A DNA stretch of 64,000 nucleotides from Undaria pinnatifida (GCA_012845835.1 JABAKD010000004.1:7882409-7946408); one strand, 5' to 3'; numbered from the stretch's first letter, positions 1 through 10,919 are shown. The notes: generated from the letters alone by a model not told the origin. Made by a program: numbers and translations.

Positions 1-1260
1 TTATCGGTGGTGCGGAACTCTCACACCACAGCGCAGCACGGCATGATTGGTGTGATCAGAGACGAATGTTACCATATTTCGCGAACCGACCAGTTCTCGG
101 TGGTGCGAAACTCCCACACCACAGCGGCACAGGACCGTCAGGCTTTGTGTGAGCAGAGACGAAGATTACGTTTTTTCGCGAACCGACCAGTTATCGGCGG
201 TGCGGAACCCTCATACCACATCACACAACAGTATGCTTTGTGTGAGCAGAGACGATGGTGACCTTATTTCGCGAACCGACCAGTTCTCGACGGTGCGGAA
301 CTCTCACACCACAGCACAGAACACCAAGCTTTGTGTGAGCAGAGACGAAGATTACCATATTTCGCGAACCGAACAGTTGTCGGTGGTGCGGAACTCTCAC
401 ACCACAGCACCGAACAGCAAGCTTTGTGTGAGCATAGACGAAGATTACCTTATTTCGCGAACCGAACAGTTCTCGGTGGTTCAGAATTCTCACACCACAG
501 CAGCATAGACCAGCAGGCTTTGTGTGAACAGATACAAAGGTTACCTTCTTTCGCGAACCGATCAGTTCTCAGCGGTGCGGAACGCTCACACCACAGCACA
601 GAACAGCAGGCTTTGTGTGAACAGAGACAAAGGTTACCTTCTTTCGCGAACCGACCAGTTCTCGGAGGTGCGGAACGCTCACACCACATCACACAACAGT
701 ATGCTTTGTGTGAGCAGAGACGATGTTGACCTTATTTCGCGAACCGTCCAGTTCTCGGTGCGGAACTCTCACACCACAGCGCAGAACAGCAAGCTTTGTG
801 TGAGCAGAGAAGAAGGTTACTTTATTTCGCGAACCGAACAGTTCTCGGTGGTTCGAAATTCTCACACCACAGCAGCATAGAACAGCGGGCTTTGTCTGAG
901 CAGAGACGAAATATACCTCGTTTCGCGAACCGACCAGTTCTCGGCGGTGCAGAACGCTCACACCACAGTGGCACAGAACAGCAGGCTTTGTGTGAGCAGC
1001 GACGAAGGTCACCTTATTTTGCTAACCGACAAGTCATCGGTGGCGCGAAACTCTCATACCACAGCACAGAACAGCATGCCTACGTGAGCAGAGAAGAAGG
1101 TTACTTTATTTTGTGCACCGACCAAATATCAGTGGTGCGGAACTCTCACACCACAGCACAGAACAGCGGGCTTTGTCTGAGCAGAGACGAAATATACCTT
1201 ATTTCGCAGACCGGACAAACGTCGGTAGTGCGGAACTCTCACACCGCAGCACAGATCAGC
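1..1260 (+). repeat. 93-bp (31-codon) tandem array in DIRS-like copy A
   Basis: About thirteen units recur with starts near 143, 236, 329, 422, 518, 611, 704, 794, 890, 985, 1079 and 1171, a spacing of 90-96 bp, most often exactly 93. Each unit contains a GAGCAGAGACGAAGG-like core and ends in a CTCACACCACAGC-like core. Because 93 is divisible by three, two forward frames and one reverse frame stay open across several units. One frame reads a peptide with the core CEQRRRLPYFANR and another reads a peptide with the core SRDEGYLISRTDQ. Some units carry a TGA or an indel, so no frame is open throughout. The array runs off the left edge. Its counterpart is at 53465-54575. Confidence 0.9.
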
Positions 1261-1984
1261 AGGAGCAAAGGGCCAGAATACCCCACTTACGCGCGAGTCG
1301 AAAAGCATCGATCACGTAGAAATCTCAAACCAGAACGACTGTCCACCCGTGCAGTACAGCAGATGCCTCACAGAAGCAGTACGCACGCAATAGGAGTACA
1401 TGCACAGATCAGAGCAGACAGAAGTGCCGCGAAGGAAAGGACAAGTAGAGCCGCCTGTACACCAGCGAGAAGTTAGCACGTTGGTACCAGTCGACGCGCG
1501 GGAGGATGGCAGGTCCGCACGCTCACGGCTTCCCTATGGAAAGACGCGCCGTCGAAAAAAAACACAGAACGCATGGTACAGCAGTGGGACGTTCAAAACG
1601 ATAGACTTAAACAAGAAGGCCTCGACTCACAAGAAAGACAAGAACTGCACTACAAGCTAGCAAACACTTGCACAGCCATGATCCGGGAAAAACAAGGAGT
1701 CTAGGGAGACGTAGCTCGACTGATGGGAGGATCCTTGGTAGCACCATCGATATACCCTGTTCATATACAGCGTTACTTCGGAGATCTAACAGGCTTCGGG
1801 GCAGTGGACGGACTGGTCTTAATAGTCATAGGAGGGGTGCCAGTGAACGCAGTAGCGTCCGAAGCAGACCTCGAGCGCGCGTTACAGTACGGAAACCACA
1901 GCAGTGTCACCGGGCACTTGCCGGCAATTTAGGAAAAAAACAGCGAAGACGTCAGGCGCCCAAAATGCTTTTTGATACAGAAAT
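1261..1984 (+). pseudogene. Polyprotein segment upstream of RT, DIRS-like copy A (broken)
   Basis: This stretch matches 54576-55313 of copy B base for base over long runs, starting with the shared sequence that follows the last 93-bp unit. Frame pieces include a charged segment around 1560-1720 containing TCTAMIREKQGV, then a hydrophobic stretch (VLIVIGGVPVNAVASE, about 1815-1870) and ALQYGNHSSV ahead of a stop at 1930. It is probably the N-terminal part of the RT polyprotein, but its own domain is not recognised. Several indels and an in-frame TAG near 1702 break it. Confidence 0.55.
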
Positions 1985-3195
1985 CAGCGGCGCACCACAT
2001 CCTTAGTCTCAGTCTCTCCGCTAGCAGCGGTCGTGACACACAAGGTTCGGATAATCAATGATCTTTGGTTTGATGTGCAGAGCAGAGAGAAGAAAGGAGG
2101 TCTAAACGGAGATACTGCTCCCGATACCGTCCCCCAATGCCTGTGCGCCGAAGCGCTGCCCAAGTTCCTAGACGAACTCGTAGTCTTGAGAAAGAAATTT
2201 CCAGAAAAGAGGATATTGATGAGCAACATCGGTGTGTCAGACGCTTTTCGGAACGTGCGAGTAGACCTGGATGAAGTCCACAATTTTTGCTACACCGTAG
2301 GAGAGCTAGTAGTAACCGATTTTCATTTGACTTTCGAGTGGTCAGGATCGCCGGGGGTCCGGGGTGTGATGTCGGCAACGGCCGTACACGTGCACTGCAA
2401 CTCCACGATTGATTCAGCTCAGTTGTTACACAAAGGAAAATAAATGATGGCCCACGTAAAGGTGGTGGAACGTTGGGAAGGCGGAAAACCAACACCAATA
2501 CCGCCGGACGCAAAAGTCAGAACACACCTCGGGGGGGGGAAGTTCGACCCATTCTTGACATCCGCGTACGAAGACGATTACCTACAAGTCAGGGTACAGC
2601 ACTCTGACGACGACACTACAGCCTTAATGGCGTCAGCCCCTCTAGGTTCGGATCACGTGCGTTTGTTCGGCCCGGGGGAGGTGGGAGTAACGCCCATTCT
2701 AGCACCCAAGAAACGCACTGACTAGAACATCACGATTGACGCGCTAGGCATCACTATCGGCTCCCACACCATGAGAATTTCGGTTCCGCGCGCAAAACAT
2801 TGAAGCGAAAAAGAGATTGATGTTCCACCAATGGCCCCAGAGCAGGGGGGAAGTGACGGCGAGGGACATGATTAACATGGCTGGCAAGTTGTGGAACCTC
2901 ATGTACGTAGTTCGGGCTGGTAGGTACTTCGTGTGGAGGTTGCTGCGGCTGACTTGGCTGCACAACTCAGGAGGTAGCAAAATCCAGAACCATACGGTAG
3001 GACTCGGAACAGAGTTTCACGCTGACCTTCTCTTCTGGAAATGGGCAATCGATCACGAACTACTACACGAAGGTGAGGCGCCTAGCGCCCCCTGCTACAC
3101 GGCGATACAACGGCCCGCAAACGACACTACTTGTCTGACGCCAGTTTCGAGGCAGTGGGCGTATTTTGTGTCGAGAGGAAGATATTTTGGAGATA
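1985..3195 (+). pseudogene. Reverse transcriptase of DIRS-like copy A (frameshifted)
   Basis: The reading begins with KVRIINDLWFDV (about 2039-2075), the N-terminal RT motif, followed by RILMSNIGVSDAFRNVRVD (2208-2270), which corresponds to RT motif A. The motif GSPGVRGVMSA (about 2345-2385) resembles the SPG-x-WG block of DIRS-type RTs. The catalytic box is YEDDY at about 2567-2581, so both aspartates are kept. SDHVRLFGPGE follows at 2647-2680. The connection region (FHQWPQSR, AGKLWNLMYVVRAGRYFVW, 2820-2940) then leads to RNase H. It is spread over three frames with stops at 2441 and 2723, so no single product is possible. Confidence 0.8.
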
Positions 3196-3725
3196 CGGCT
3201 TGCCAGAATAACTGAGCGCAGAGCTAAGGAGAAAAGACGATCCACGAGAGACCGGTACTATCACGATCAACCTGTTAGAGCTATTAGGCACGGTCGTGAC
3301 CACGTGGGTCATGCTTGAACTTGTAGGAGACAAGGCGGGCGCAAAGGGGAATCCGATTCTTTTTCGCGGTGACAACATGGCAGCAGTACCTTGCATCTTT
3401 CGATGCGGGCGGGGGAGGGACAAACGAGCACGCTTACTCATGAGAATGCTCGGGCGTCTCGAAACAAAGGGGGGGCTGGAACAACACTGCAAAGCACATC
3501 CCCGGCGTAGGTAACACACTAGCTGATGGTATCTCCCGTGTTCCTCGTGTGATTCTGGCGGACAAGGTCAGAGAGCTCACCAACTCTGACGACTGGTCGG
3601 AAAAAGACATTGGAACGAGGGGTAAGGGGGTTTTCGATATCGTACTACAGACAAAAAACATTCTCAGCAAGAATGACGACTGCCTGTGGGACACAATGAG
3701 CAGCACACAACCCGGCTGATTCGCG
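3196..3725 (+). pseudogene. RNase H domain of DIRS-like copy A
   Basis: The open piece from about 3205 to 3513 carries TITINLLELLG and then LFRGDNMAAV (about 3358-3390), the acidic residues expected of the RNase H fold in DIRS-type polyproteins. After a frameshift near 3480, GVGNTLADGISR appears (about 3507-3540), the usual end of this domain (NxLADxxSR). The tail then contains DDWSEKDIGTRGKG. In an intact element this domain would remove RNA from the RNA/DNA hybrid. Frameshifts make it inactive here. Confidence 0.75.
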
Positions 3726-4925
3726 TGCGTGAGGGGGTATTTCCCTCGATCAAAATATGGCATGCGCTTTTATTGTGCCCACTGTTTGCTTCTATTGTAT
3801 CTACTGTTCGTACACCCCCCTGCAGGAACAGGGAACGACAAGGGAGGACACGAGGACGAGGTAGCGCTATTCGTTGAAACGCTCGCGCCCCGTTCAGTCG
3901 GGAAGAGTACGCAGAAAAACTATCTAGCGATGTGGAACACCTGGGTAAAAGAGAGATAGGCGCAGGGAAACGGACCGTGATTGCACACGCTCGCTGACCC
4001 CAAGGAAGTGTTGTCTGATTTGCTCGGGTTCTTGTTGTCGTGATGTTTTTCGTGCATAATTATCGGCAGTCTACTGTTAGAGGATACTCAGCCGCAATCA
4101 ACTTCTTCCACAAAGTGTTCGCCGGATGGGAGTTGCCAATGTCGCACTGCATGATAGAGGCTGTGGGAAAAGGAATAGACCGGGCGCACGGCATGCCACA
4201 AAAGAAAGCACAGGTGAGCTTACCGCTGTCGTGGTCACTGTTATCACAAGGCCGGCAGGCAGTCGTAAGTATGGAAGACGGTGGGCGTGCCATGTGGTTG
4301 AGACTCGCGGTGTAATATTTCACGTTGTGCATTGCGTCAGAGCTGTGGGCATACGCGGATGGCAAAGTTCACCCAGATTTTTGTTTGGCGCGAGAGTGCC
4401 TAATGTTTTCGCGGGAAAGAGTACAGGTTGAGTTTGGGAACAACGGCAGTGCAAATCAGATTCGTGGCGTCGAAGTGCGATAAAAAGAACAGGGTGCACG
4501 ATTACGCGTACGCTGTTGTCCAACGAGAAGGAGATGGGGGGAGTGTTGATGGGGGCCTTCGAATTTCTGCTGGAATTGCTCGACGTGCATTCCCAGCTCC
4601 CAGGGGAGGCGCCGCTGACAACCCGGGCCACGTCGCGAGGTTGGAAAATTGCACTAGGACGGAAGCAGTGACCGCGTTGCGATTGATGGTAGGATGCAGC
4701 GGTGAGACCTCATGCAGTTTGCCCTTCACTCGTGAAGAATCGGGGGGGGCACCCATTTAGCGGCGCAAGGTATTTCGGAGTTGCAAATCCAGCGCGCAGA
4801 AAAATGGGAGTCTAGGGCTTTTATGACAAACGTAAGGGAAGCAGGGGAAGTGGCAGACTTGGTCTCTGCAGCCCTCGCACAAACATCGTACTTTTCAGAA
4901 GTACGATTAGCTCAGGCCGCTATAT
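3726..4925 (+). pseudogene. Tyrosine recombinase of DIRS-like copy A, catalytic Tyr replaced
   Basis: The N-terminal SAM-like core domain is visible as STQKNYLAMWNTWVKER (about 3905-3955), and RQSTVRGYSAAINFF follows around 4068-4110. The C-terminal block THLAAQGISELQIQRAEKW (about 4750-4810) leads into SRAFMTNVREAGE (about 4815-4850). In this family the nucleophilic tyrosine occupies the position read here as N (codon AAC near 4831). Copy B has tyrosine there (TAC). An in-frame TGA precedes the arginine of the expected HxxR box near 4733, and copy B shares it. The intact enzyme would insert circular cDNA without target duplication. Confidence 0.72.
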
Positions 4926-5172
4926 GGTGTGAGAGGTAGATAGCCCCGCAGAAAAAGGGAGCGGGCTACCAAATCCGGGTTGGCCTGATCCATATAAAAT
5001 TTGGAGGGGTTTTATAAGAGGTAGGTGGGGAGTTTGAGACGCCACCGCAACGCGGCCGAGCCGCTTGTGACGTACTTGTAGTTTATACGTTATTTTGCAC
5101 AACAGGGAAGAGGCCTACACGTGACAAATTATTCCAGAAATATTCTTGAGCCGTACCAAAATGTAACTTACC

Positions 5173-6235
5173 AGTAGCAATGGGCCTAGGAAAACACAAA
5201 GGGCAAGGCCGCTGAGCGCAAGGATGCCGAGGAGACAATAGGGAGGTATACGCGGAATAACTGTCAGAAGAGAAGAAGGGAATGCGCTTTGAAGGCCAGA
5301 AAATTTTACGGCCAGAAGCGTAGTGCCGAAGGTGCGGGCGGTAGGGCTATTTGCCGATAGAAAAGAGAGAAAGTAAACTGCCTAAAATAACGCCAAAGTC
5401 CGCTACGTTGGATATGGAAAGCTGACGCGGGGGGGGGCATCGGTTTGACGGTGAAAGAGAAACAAGCAAGATGCGAAGAAGCACACAAGCGTCGGTTCAT
5501 TGGGTAAAAGCCAGAAGAGAAAGAGCTTGAAACGAGAGAAAAAAAAGAACACTACCTAAACCAATGTCAGAGTCCGCAAGGTTAGAACTCGAACGGTGAC
5601 GTGGGATCACTGGTCGAAAGGAAAAACTATAAAGAATCAGTACGTTGAGGTGTAACGGAAGCACAGGGGCCGTAATGTGGGACCTACGAGTCTATCATAA
5701 GGCCCTTCGTCAAACTGTAGAACGGGAAACTGAGACAAATAAAAATAATCGCGAAAACGCAGAGAAAGGCAACACCTAAACAGTGGCACAGACAAGACAA
5801 AAATGGTGGTACTGGAGGCGTGTGTGATACGCCGGAAAGCTGAATCGGGGGGCAACAGTGGAAAACCCTTAGAAGCTATCTAGATACAGTACCAGGAAAA
5901 CGAAAAGAAGTAAGTGGTAAGGTCACCTAGCCAGAGCAATACGCAAACAAGGGCGAAACTGGAACCTAGACACAGAAAGAGGAGTGGTACTATCGGAAAC
6001 CGGAAAGAGAGTGGACATCATGACACCTTGAGAGGAAAACCATTAACAGGAACAATGCCAGCTAAAGCAGCGAGGCTATCCATCCATAACAAAGCAAGCC
6101 ACAAATGGGGTCAACAAGAATATACTCGTTCAGCTCGAAGCAGCGCTGGAAGTGTCTAGCTCCAGAAATAATGTAGGGAACAGAGACGACAATACGAATA
6201 AAGCCGCAGCTAGGTACTATACGTCGGGAACACGG
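5173..6235. repeat. Diverged long-period tandem repeat, purine-rich, left part of a split block
   Basis: No coding sequence is recognised. The plus strand is rich in A and G. Related segments recur with drifting spacing: a CCTAAA-containing box at about 5380, 5553 and 5774, each followed by AGTCCG-like or AGACAAG-like sequence and then a G-rich or GTGACG-like segment. The Copia element at 6236 interrupts the block, and similar texture resumes at 10920. I read this as an old tandem array whose units have drifted strongly. Confidence 0.45.
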
Positions 6236-6738
6236 TGTTCGACGTACTCACTCCATTCTCAGATTACTAACAAAAATCCGTCGAAAAGATGGATCGATCG
6301 GAGAATTTTGGGGGTTTCGTATATGTGTGGGATGGATCTCCACAACGGGATTTTGTGCTGTGGGTTTTTATGTGCCCGAATAATATCACTCTATTTTTCG
6401 ACTCTATTTTTGCCTATGCCTTGTGTCTTCTCTGTGTTTCTTCTACGGCTACCACGCCAAGGGCTATCACGACCCATCTATATTGCAAGGGCTATCACGC
6501 CTTCACCACTGCACGGCTACCACGCCTGTGTATTTACATCCCGGCTATCACGCCACAGCTCCGAGTTCCATTTCCGGGTTATCACACCTGAGCTATCACG
6601 CTCCACCACACACGTAAATCGGGTTATCACACCCGCCTTAGTTAGTAGTTCGTAGTTTACCGATCACCGGCTATTACGCCACCTTTCTCCTCCACCTACA
6701 CCACCACCGGGACGCCACACGTACCAAGCTACTCCACA
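6236..6738 (+). repeat. 5' LTR of the Copia element
   Basis: It matches 10422-10919 with only scattered substitutions and a few short indels, for example a 4-bp difference near 6650. It starts TGTTCGACGTACTC and ends CTACTCCACA. The close similarity suggests a fairly recent insertion. It also carries the nine-copy GGCTATCACGCC array described separately. Confidence 0.92.
6447..6680 (+). promoter_or_regulatory. Nine-fold GGCTATCACGCC motif cluster in the LTR
   Basis: Variants of the 12-mer GGCTAYCACGCC lie at 6447, 6462, 6490, 6515, 6543, 6577, 6591, 6622 and 6669. The outliers read GGTTATCACACC or AGCTATCACGCT. Spacing is irregular (14-47 bp), so it is not a simple tandem repeat but a cluster of a short site. 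The 3' LTR repeats the cluster. Promoter or enhancer binding sites for a host factor are plausible, since LTRs hold the element's promoter, but this is inference. Confidence 0.5.
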
Positions 6739-6792
6739 CGCTAGCGTCAACGATCTTTAACAAACGAGTGGGTTGTGCGTTGCTAAGCGCCA

Positions 6793-8110
6793 ATGAGGAG
6801 AACCAACACAAGACCTTCGTCGGGGGAAAGATTGAGCACCCGTCCCGGCGGATTAGGCAACGGGGGAGAGGGACGCGAGTCATCCTCCGCCAATGCACAA
6901 CACCATGGAGGAGACGGACGCGAGTCCTTCCCCGCCAATGAACAACACCATGAAACAACAGCAGCGGCAGCTCCATCAGCAACTTCATCGAACATGATCG
7001 CGGACCTAGCCAACGCTCTTCGCCAAGTACTGCAGATGACCAACGAGGGAGGGCCAACCGCCCCAACAGCAGGCACGTACGAGTCTAGACCCAAAGAAAT
7101 TCGTCAGAAAAACAAAATGCTTGCTTGGTCTGGAAAGGTTGAGAGCGGGCGGAATGCTGGTGATCGGTGGTACGCGGAGCGCGACCGAACGTACACCTAC
7201 TGCGCGCTCCACGGCGAGGGGCAAGGCCACAACACCCCCGAATGCATCGTCATGCGTCGAGAATTCGACAGATACTACGGTGATTTCCACGAATACCTGC
7301 AGTCGCAGGGACTCGGGCCGTACGTCGGACGCGGAGGAGGGCGCGGGGCGGAAGGTAAATATCGACAGCAACCGTACCCAAACGACTCGGGTGCGCGTTG
7401 GAGTCGGAGCCACCCGCAGGAGCAGCAGAGAACGCCGCCGCCAGGACACGGACCCGGGCCTGGGGGGTATGCGAACACCTACCATCAACCGTATCCCAAC
7501 GACTCGGGTGCGCGTTGGCTTCGGAGCTACCCGCTGGAGCAGCAGAGAACGCCGCCGCCAGGACACGGACTTGGGCCTGGCGGATATGCGAACACCTACC
7601 CCGGAGGACGTGGCCACGAGAACTGGCACCATCCTTCGGGCGGGCGCGGCCGAGGCAGGGGCGAGGGATTCGGGCAGGTGCCACCGCCTAATTTTCCGTC
7701 TAATTCGCCGCCGAATCCTTCGCCTAATTTGCCGCCTGGAAAGTTTCCCAACGCACCGCGGCACGCTTTTGCAGCAGATTATCCCTACGAGAACGAATAC
7801 AAGGGGTACTCGGGGTGGGGGGCAGCAGCGGGGCACTGGTCATCACCACCGACGGCGGAGTCGGGGACCCCCGAGCAGCAGCAGCAGTTCCCACAACAGC
7901 AAGAGGGCACGCATCCTGCCACGTCTACTTCTGCTACTACAACTCTCTCCTCTCCGGCTCCCGGCGCAGCTCAAGCCAGCCGAGCTCCCCTGCAGCTCTT
8001 CATCGCACGTAGTGTGAAAATAAGCGGGAAGGCTCCGCTTGATTCGGGGATCGGCGAACGACTCCCTCTACACCACCCGACTCAACGTTACATGGGCGCC
8101 GCTGCCAAAG
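6793..8110 (+). CDS. Gag-like protein of the Copia element
   Basis: The ATG at 6793 is the first after the 5' LTR and opens a frame to 8265; past the G run at 8110 the coding sense probably shifts frame. Gag packages element RNA in cytoplasmic particles. Residues 137-151 read CALHGEGQGHNTPEC, a C-x2-H-x5-H-x4-C knuckle like those in many plant-type gag proteins. Residues 193-231 and 232-270 are a tandem 39-residue duplication (117 bp) rich in P, G and Q. The rest is low-complexity P/N/S and R/G. A short DSG near residue 416 (8041-8049) may be the last trace of the protease triad. No integrase follows. Confidence 0.6.
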
Positions 8111-9189
8111 TCGGGGGGGGGGGGGATTCAGTGCTGCCCCTTCCGCGCCAGCACCGCCCACGCCGCCGACGATGTCATTCGAGATTGCCTCGACCCCGCC
8201 CGCCGCTGCCGGTCCGCCGCCCGCACACTCACCCAGCGCTCACACCTCACCGCCGCCCGGACTGACTGGTATGCCGCCCACCGCTGCCGGTCCGCCGCCC
8301 GCGCACTCACCCAGCGCTCACACCTCACCGCCGCCCGGACTGACTGGTATGCCGCCCACCGCTGCCGGTCCGCCGCCCGCGCACTCACCCAGCACTCACA
8401 CCTCGCCGCCGACCGGGCCGTCTGGTATGCCGACCGCCGCTGCCGGTCCGCCGCCAGCGCACTCACCCAGCGCTCACACCCCTTGCTCGAAGCCGCCTGT
8501 AACTGCAGGTACACCACCTGCGGCAGCCACCTGGCCGCCACCACCGCTGCAATCGTCATCACCGCCGTCCGCGCCTCACCCAGCGCTCACACCTCGCCGC
8601 CGCCCGGACCGGCTGCTATGCCGCCCGCTGCTGCCGGTCCGCCGCCTGCGCACTCGCCCAGCGCTCTCACACCGCCTGCCGCATGTTCGCCGATGCCGGA
8701 GTGGTCTCCCTCATCCATCGAGGACGCCGGCTCGACAACATCGTCATCGCCATCACCGGCGGCGACACCGGCCCCGCGGACGTACAGAGGGAGACAGCCG
8801 CCGCCGGTCGCCGCAGGATATTCTCCGCCGCTCACCCCCCATGCAATGAGGATGCTGGGCGAGGGGGGCGACGAGCGCGTGCCGGGAAGGACCAGGTCGG
8901 AGGGCCGTCAGCTTTCAGGCGTGCCGGAAGAAGCCGTCTCTACGCCGCTGCCGGAGGCGACGTCGTTCGACCACGGGGTGAGGCTCCTATCTCATGCGGG
9001 GGAGGATGTGCTGCTGTCGCTGCTGGCCAACCGGCGTGCCCTGAACGCGAAACGGGTGCTCCTGCAGGGGCACGGATCTGGTGAGCTGGGGGGCGGAGGC
9101 AAGCAGCATGCGGGGTCGGGGGGCGTGGAGGAGAGCAAAGTTGCACCGCTATACGATACCACGGGCGGGGAGGAGAGCGGGGGTAGCTA
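8111..9189 (+). pseudogene. Proline-rich linker of Copia polyprotein with 78-bp repeats (frameshifted)
   Basis: After a run of 12-13 G at about 8113, the frame reads a P/A/S-rich protein containing a 26-residue repeat with the core GPPPAHSPSAHTSPPPG. Units start near 8204, 8282, 8360 and 8438 (exactly 78 bp apart), with degenerate units to about 8690. From about 8845 another frame is open and reads RMLGEGGDERVPGRTRSEGRQ and later LLSLLANRRALNAKR. This resembles the linker that precedes RT in Copia polyproteins. The integrase that should precede it is absent. Confidence 0.5.
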
Positions 9190-10110
9190 TTGGTCGCTTG
9201 GGCCGTCGGGGCGGGGAGTGCCGATTTCGTTCCAGTTAAGTCGTTGGGCAAGCTCAAGTGGCAATCGGGGTGCTATTACGAGAGAGACAGGGAGGCAAGG
9301 AGGTTGACTATTTCGCAACAGACGTACACGGAAGAATTGGGAGAGAAGTATGGTGTGGAACGGGGCAACGCTATCCCGATTTTTTACAACTTTGGAGGCT
9401 TTGGGATTTTGATGTTCACGAGCCGAATGTTCTGTTTCCTTTCCGAGAGTTAATCGGTGCGCTTTTGTGGACTGCCTTGTTGACCAGGCCGAGTATCGCG
9501 AATTCAGTGAGGGCAGTATTGAAGTATTGCAGTGCGCCGAAGCTGATCCACTGGAAAGCGGCACGTAGTATACTAGAGTATGCAATGAGGACGAGTTCTT
9601 TTGGGATTTCCTTTCAGAAGGGGACGTTGACGCGGATTAGTTTGATTTCGTTCGCAGATGCCGACTATGCTTCGCGCAGTACGGACAGGAGAAGCGTGTC
9701 GGGGGAGGTAGTGATGTGTGCGGGGGGGGGCTGTTTCGTGGTACTCCAAGACGCAGAAGTGTGTGACTCTCTCGACTACTCAGGCGGAGTATGTGGCTAT
9801 GTCGGACATGGGGAAGAAGATTTTATTTTCGAGGCAGGTTTGGTGTTTTATGTTGCCGAAGGCAAGTATGCCGTGTATTGCCATGTATGAGGATAACGAG
9901 GGTGCCATTCAAATCGCAAAGCACCCGATTTCGAACTCGAACTCGAAGCACATTGACGTGAGGCATCACTTTTTGAGGGAACTGGTAGAAAGAAAGGAGT
10001 TCGAAGTTATCCACGTAGCGTCGCAGTACCAGCATGCTGACTTCCTCACCAAGGCGCTACCTAAGAGGGATTTTGAATTTCACGGGGGGAAAGTGATGAA
10101 TTTAACGTGA
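9190..10110 (+). pseudogene. Copia RT tail and RNase H (frameshifted)
   Basis: LGKLKWQSGCYYERD (about 9245-9290) and RLTISQQTYTEELGEKYGV are the end of a Copia RT. After a frameshift near 9430, RELIGALLWTALLTRPSIANSVRAVL follows in sequence pieces up to 9530, then the RNase H. All visible acidic residues of RNase H are kept: SFADADYASR (about 9649-9678), TQAEYVAMSD (about 9778-9808) and YEDNEGAIQIA (about 9886-9918). KHIDVRHHFLREL and HADFLTKALP (to 10062) complete the domain, with a stop at 10110. At least two frameshifts (near 9430 and 9720) preclude one product. RT catalytic motifs lie in the deleted part. Confidence 0.85.
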
Positions 10111-10409
10111 TCTCTCTCTCGAATAGTGTTTGATTTTCTGACTTCTATTTCTTACATGTTTCTTTGTTTTGCTTTCTGATGTATCTTTACGAGGGTTCAA
10201 GGACTTGCATTTAAATTGATCGATGGAAATTCTGAATAGCGTTTGAGTTTTAATGGTCATGGATGTGATGAGAATGGATTTGAGTGTTTTGGCAAATGCA
10301 ACATTTTTTTGTGTTTTCTGGACTTGAGTAAAGAAAAACTCTTCAGTGTTTTGGTATTTGGGAATGTACGTTTTAACAAAGTAGTCTGGATAAATCATGA
10401 CAATGTTGC

Positions 10410-10420
10410 GAGTAGGGGGG
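10410..10420 (+). other. Polypurine tract of the Copia element
   Basis: GAGTAGGGGGG sits one base before the TGTT start of the 3' LTR, the standard position for the plus-strand DNA primer. Confidence 0.7.
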
Positions 10421-10421
10421 C

Positions 10422-10919
10422 TGTTGGACGTACTCACTCCATTCTCAGATTGCTAACAAAAATCCGTCGAAAAGATGGATCGATCGGAGAATTTTGGGGG
10501 TTTCGTATATGTGTGGGATGGATCTCCACAACGGGATTTTGTGTTGTGGGTTTTTATGTGCCCGAATAATATCACTCTATTTTTCGACTCTATTTTTGCC
10601 TATGCCTTGTGCCTACTCTGTGTTTCTTCCACGGCTACCACGCCAAGGGCTATCACGACCCATCTATATTGCAAGGGCTATCACGCCTTCACCACTGCAC
10701 GGCTACCACGCCTGTGTATTTACATCCCGGCTATCACGCCACAGCTCCGAGTTCCATTTTCGCGTTATCACACCTGAGCTATCACGCTCCACCACACACG
10801 TAAATCGGTTATCACACCCGCCTTAGTTAGTAGTAGTTTACCGATCACCGGCTATTACGCCACCTTTCTCCCCCACCTACACCACCACCGGGGCGCCACA
10901 CGTACCAAGCTACTCCACA
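10422..10919 (+). repeat. 3' LTR of the Copia element
   Basis: Near-identical partner of 6236-6738, starting TGTTGGACGTACTC and ending CTACTCCACA. It repeats the GGCTATCACGCC cluster (about 10632-10860). Confidence 0.92.

Larger units (their letters stand above)
1..5172 (+). mobile_element. DIRS-like (tyrosine recombinase) retrotransposon, copy A, 5' part outside window
   Basis: In order this holds a 93-bp tandem array, a polyprotein segment before the RT, reverse transcriptase, RNase H and tyrosine recombinase. That order (RT-RNase H-tyrosine recombinase, no integrase) defines the DIRS/Ngaro-type retrotransposons. Copy B at 51433-58908 matches it in order and in sequence. Similarity between the copies stops near 5172, exactly where the 3' terminal repeat of copy B starts, so copy A lacks that repeat. 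All coding parts carry frameshifts and stops, so it is a relic. The left end lies outside the window. Confidence 0.82.
6236..10919 (+). mobile_element. Copia (Ty1-type) LTR retrotransposon with internal deletion
   Basis: Two LTRs of about 500 bp (6236-6738 and 10422-10919) begin TGTT and end CACA. They flank a gag ORF, a proline-rich linker and the end of a Copia polyprotein (RT tail plus RNase H). The flanking pentamers are CACGG (6231-6235) and CTCGG (10920-10924), which fits a 5-bp target duplication with one change. A polypurine tract abuts the 3' LTR. The internal region is only 3.7 kb because integrase and most of the protease and RT are missing. Between the RNase H stop (10110) and the polypurine tract lie about 300 bp of T-rich sequence with no gene. 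Confidence 0.9.

Noticed and set aside
1-1260. CRISPR-like array
   Set aside because: Units are contiguous 93-bp tandem repeats without unique spacers and lie inside a retrotransposon in a eukaryotic setting.
6236-6738. GYHA-repeat peptides encoded in the LTRs
   Set aside because: They are translations of the GGCTATCACGCC motif cluster in non-coding LTR DNA.
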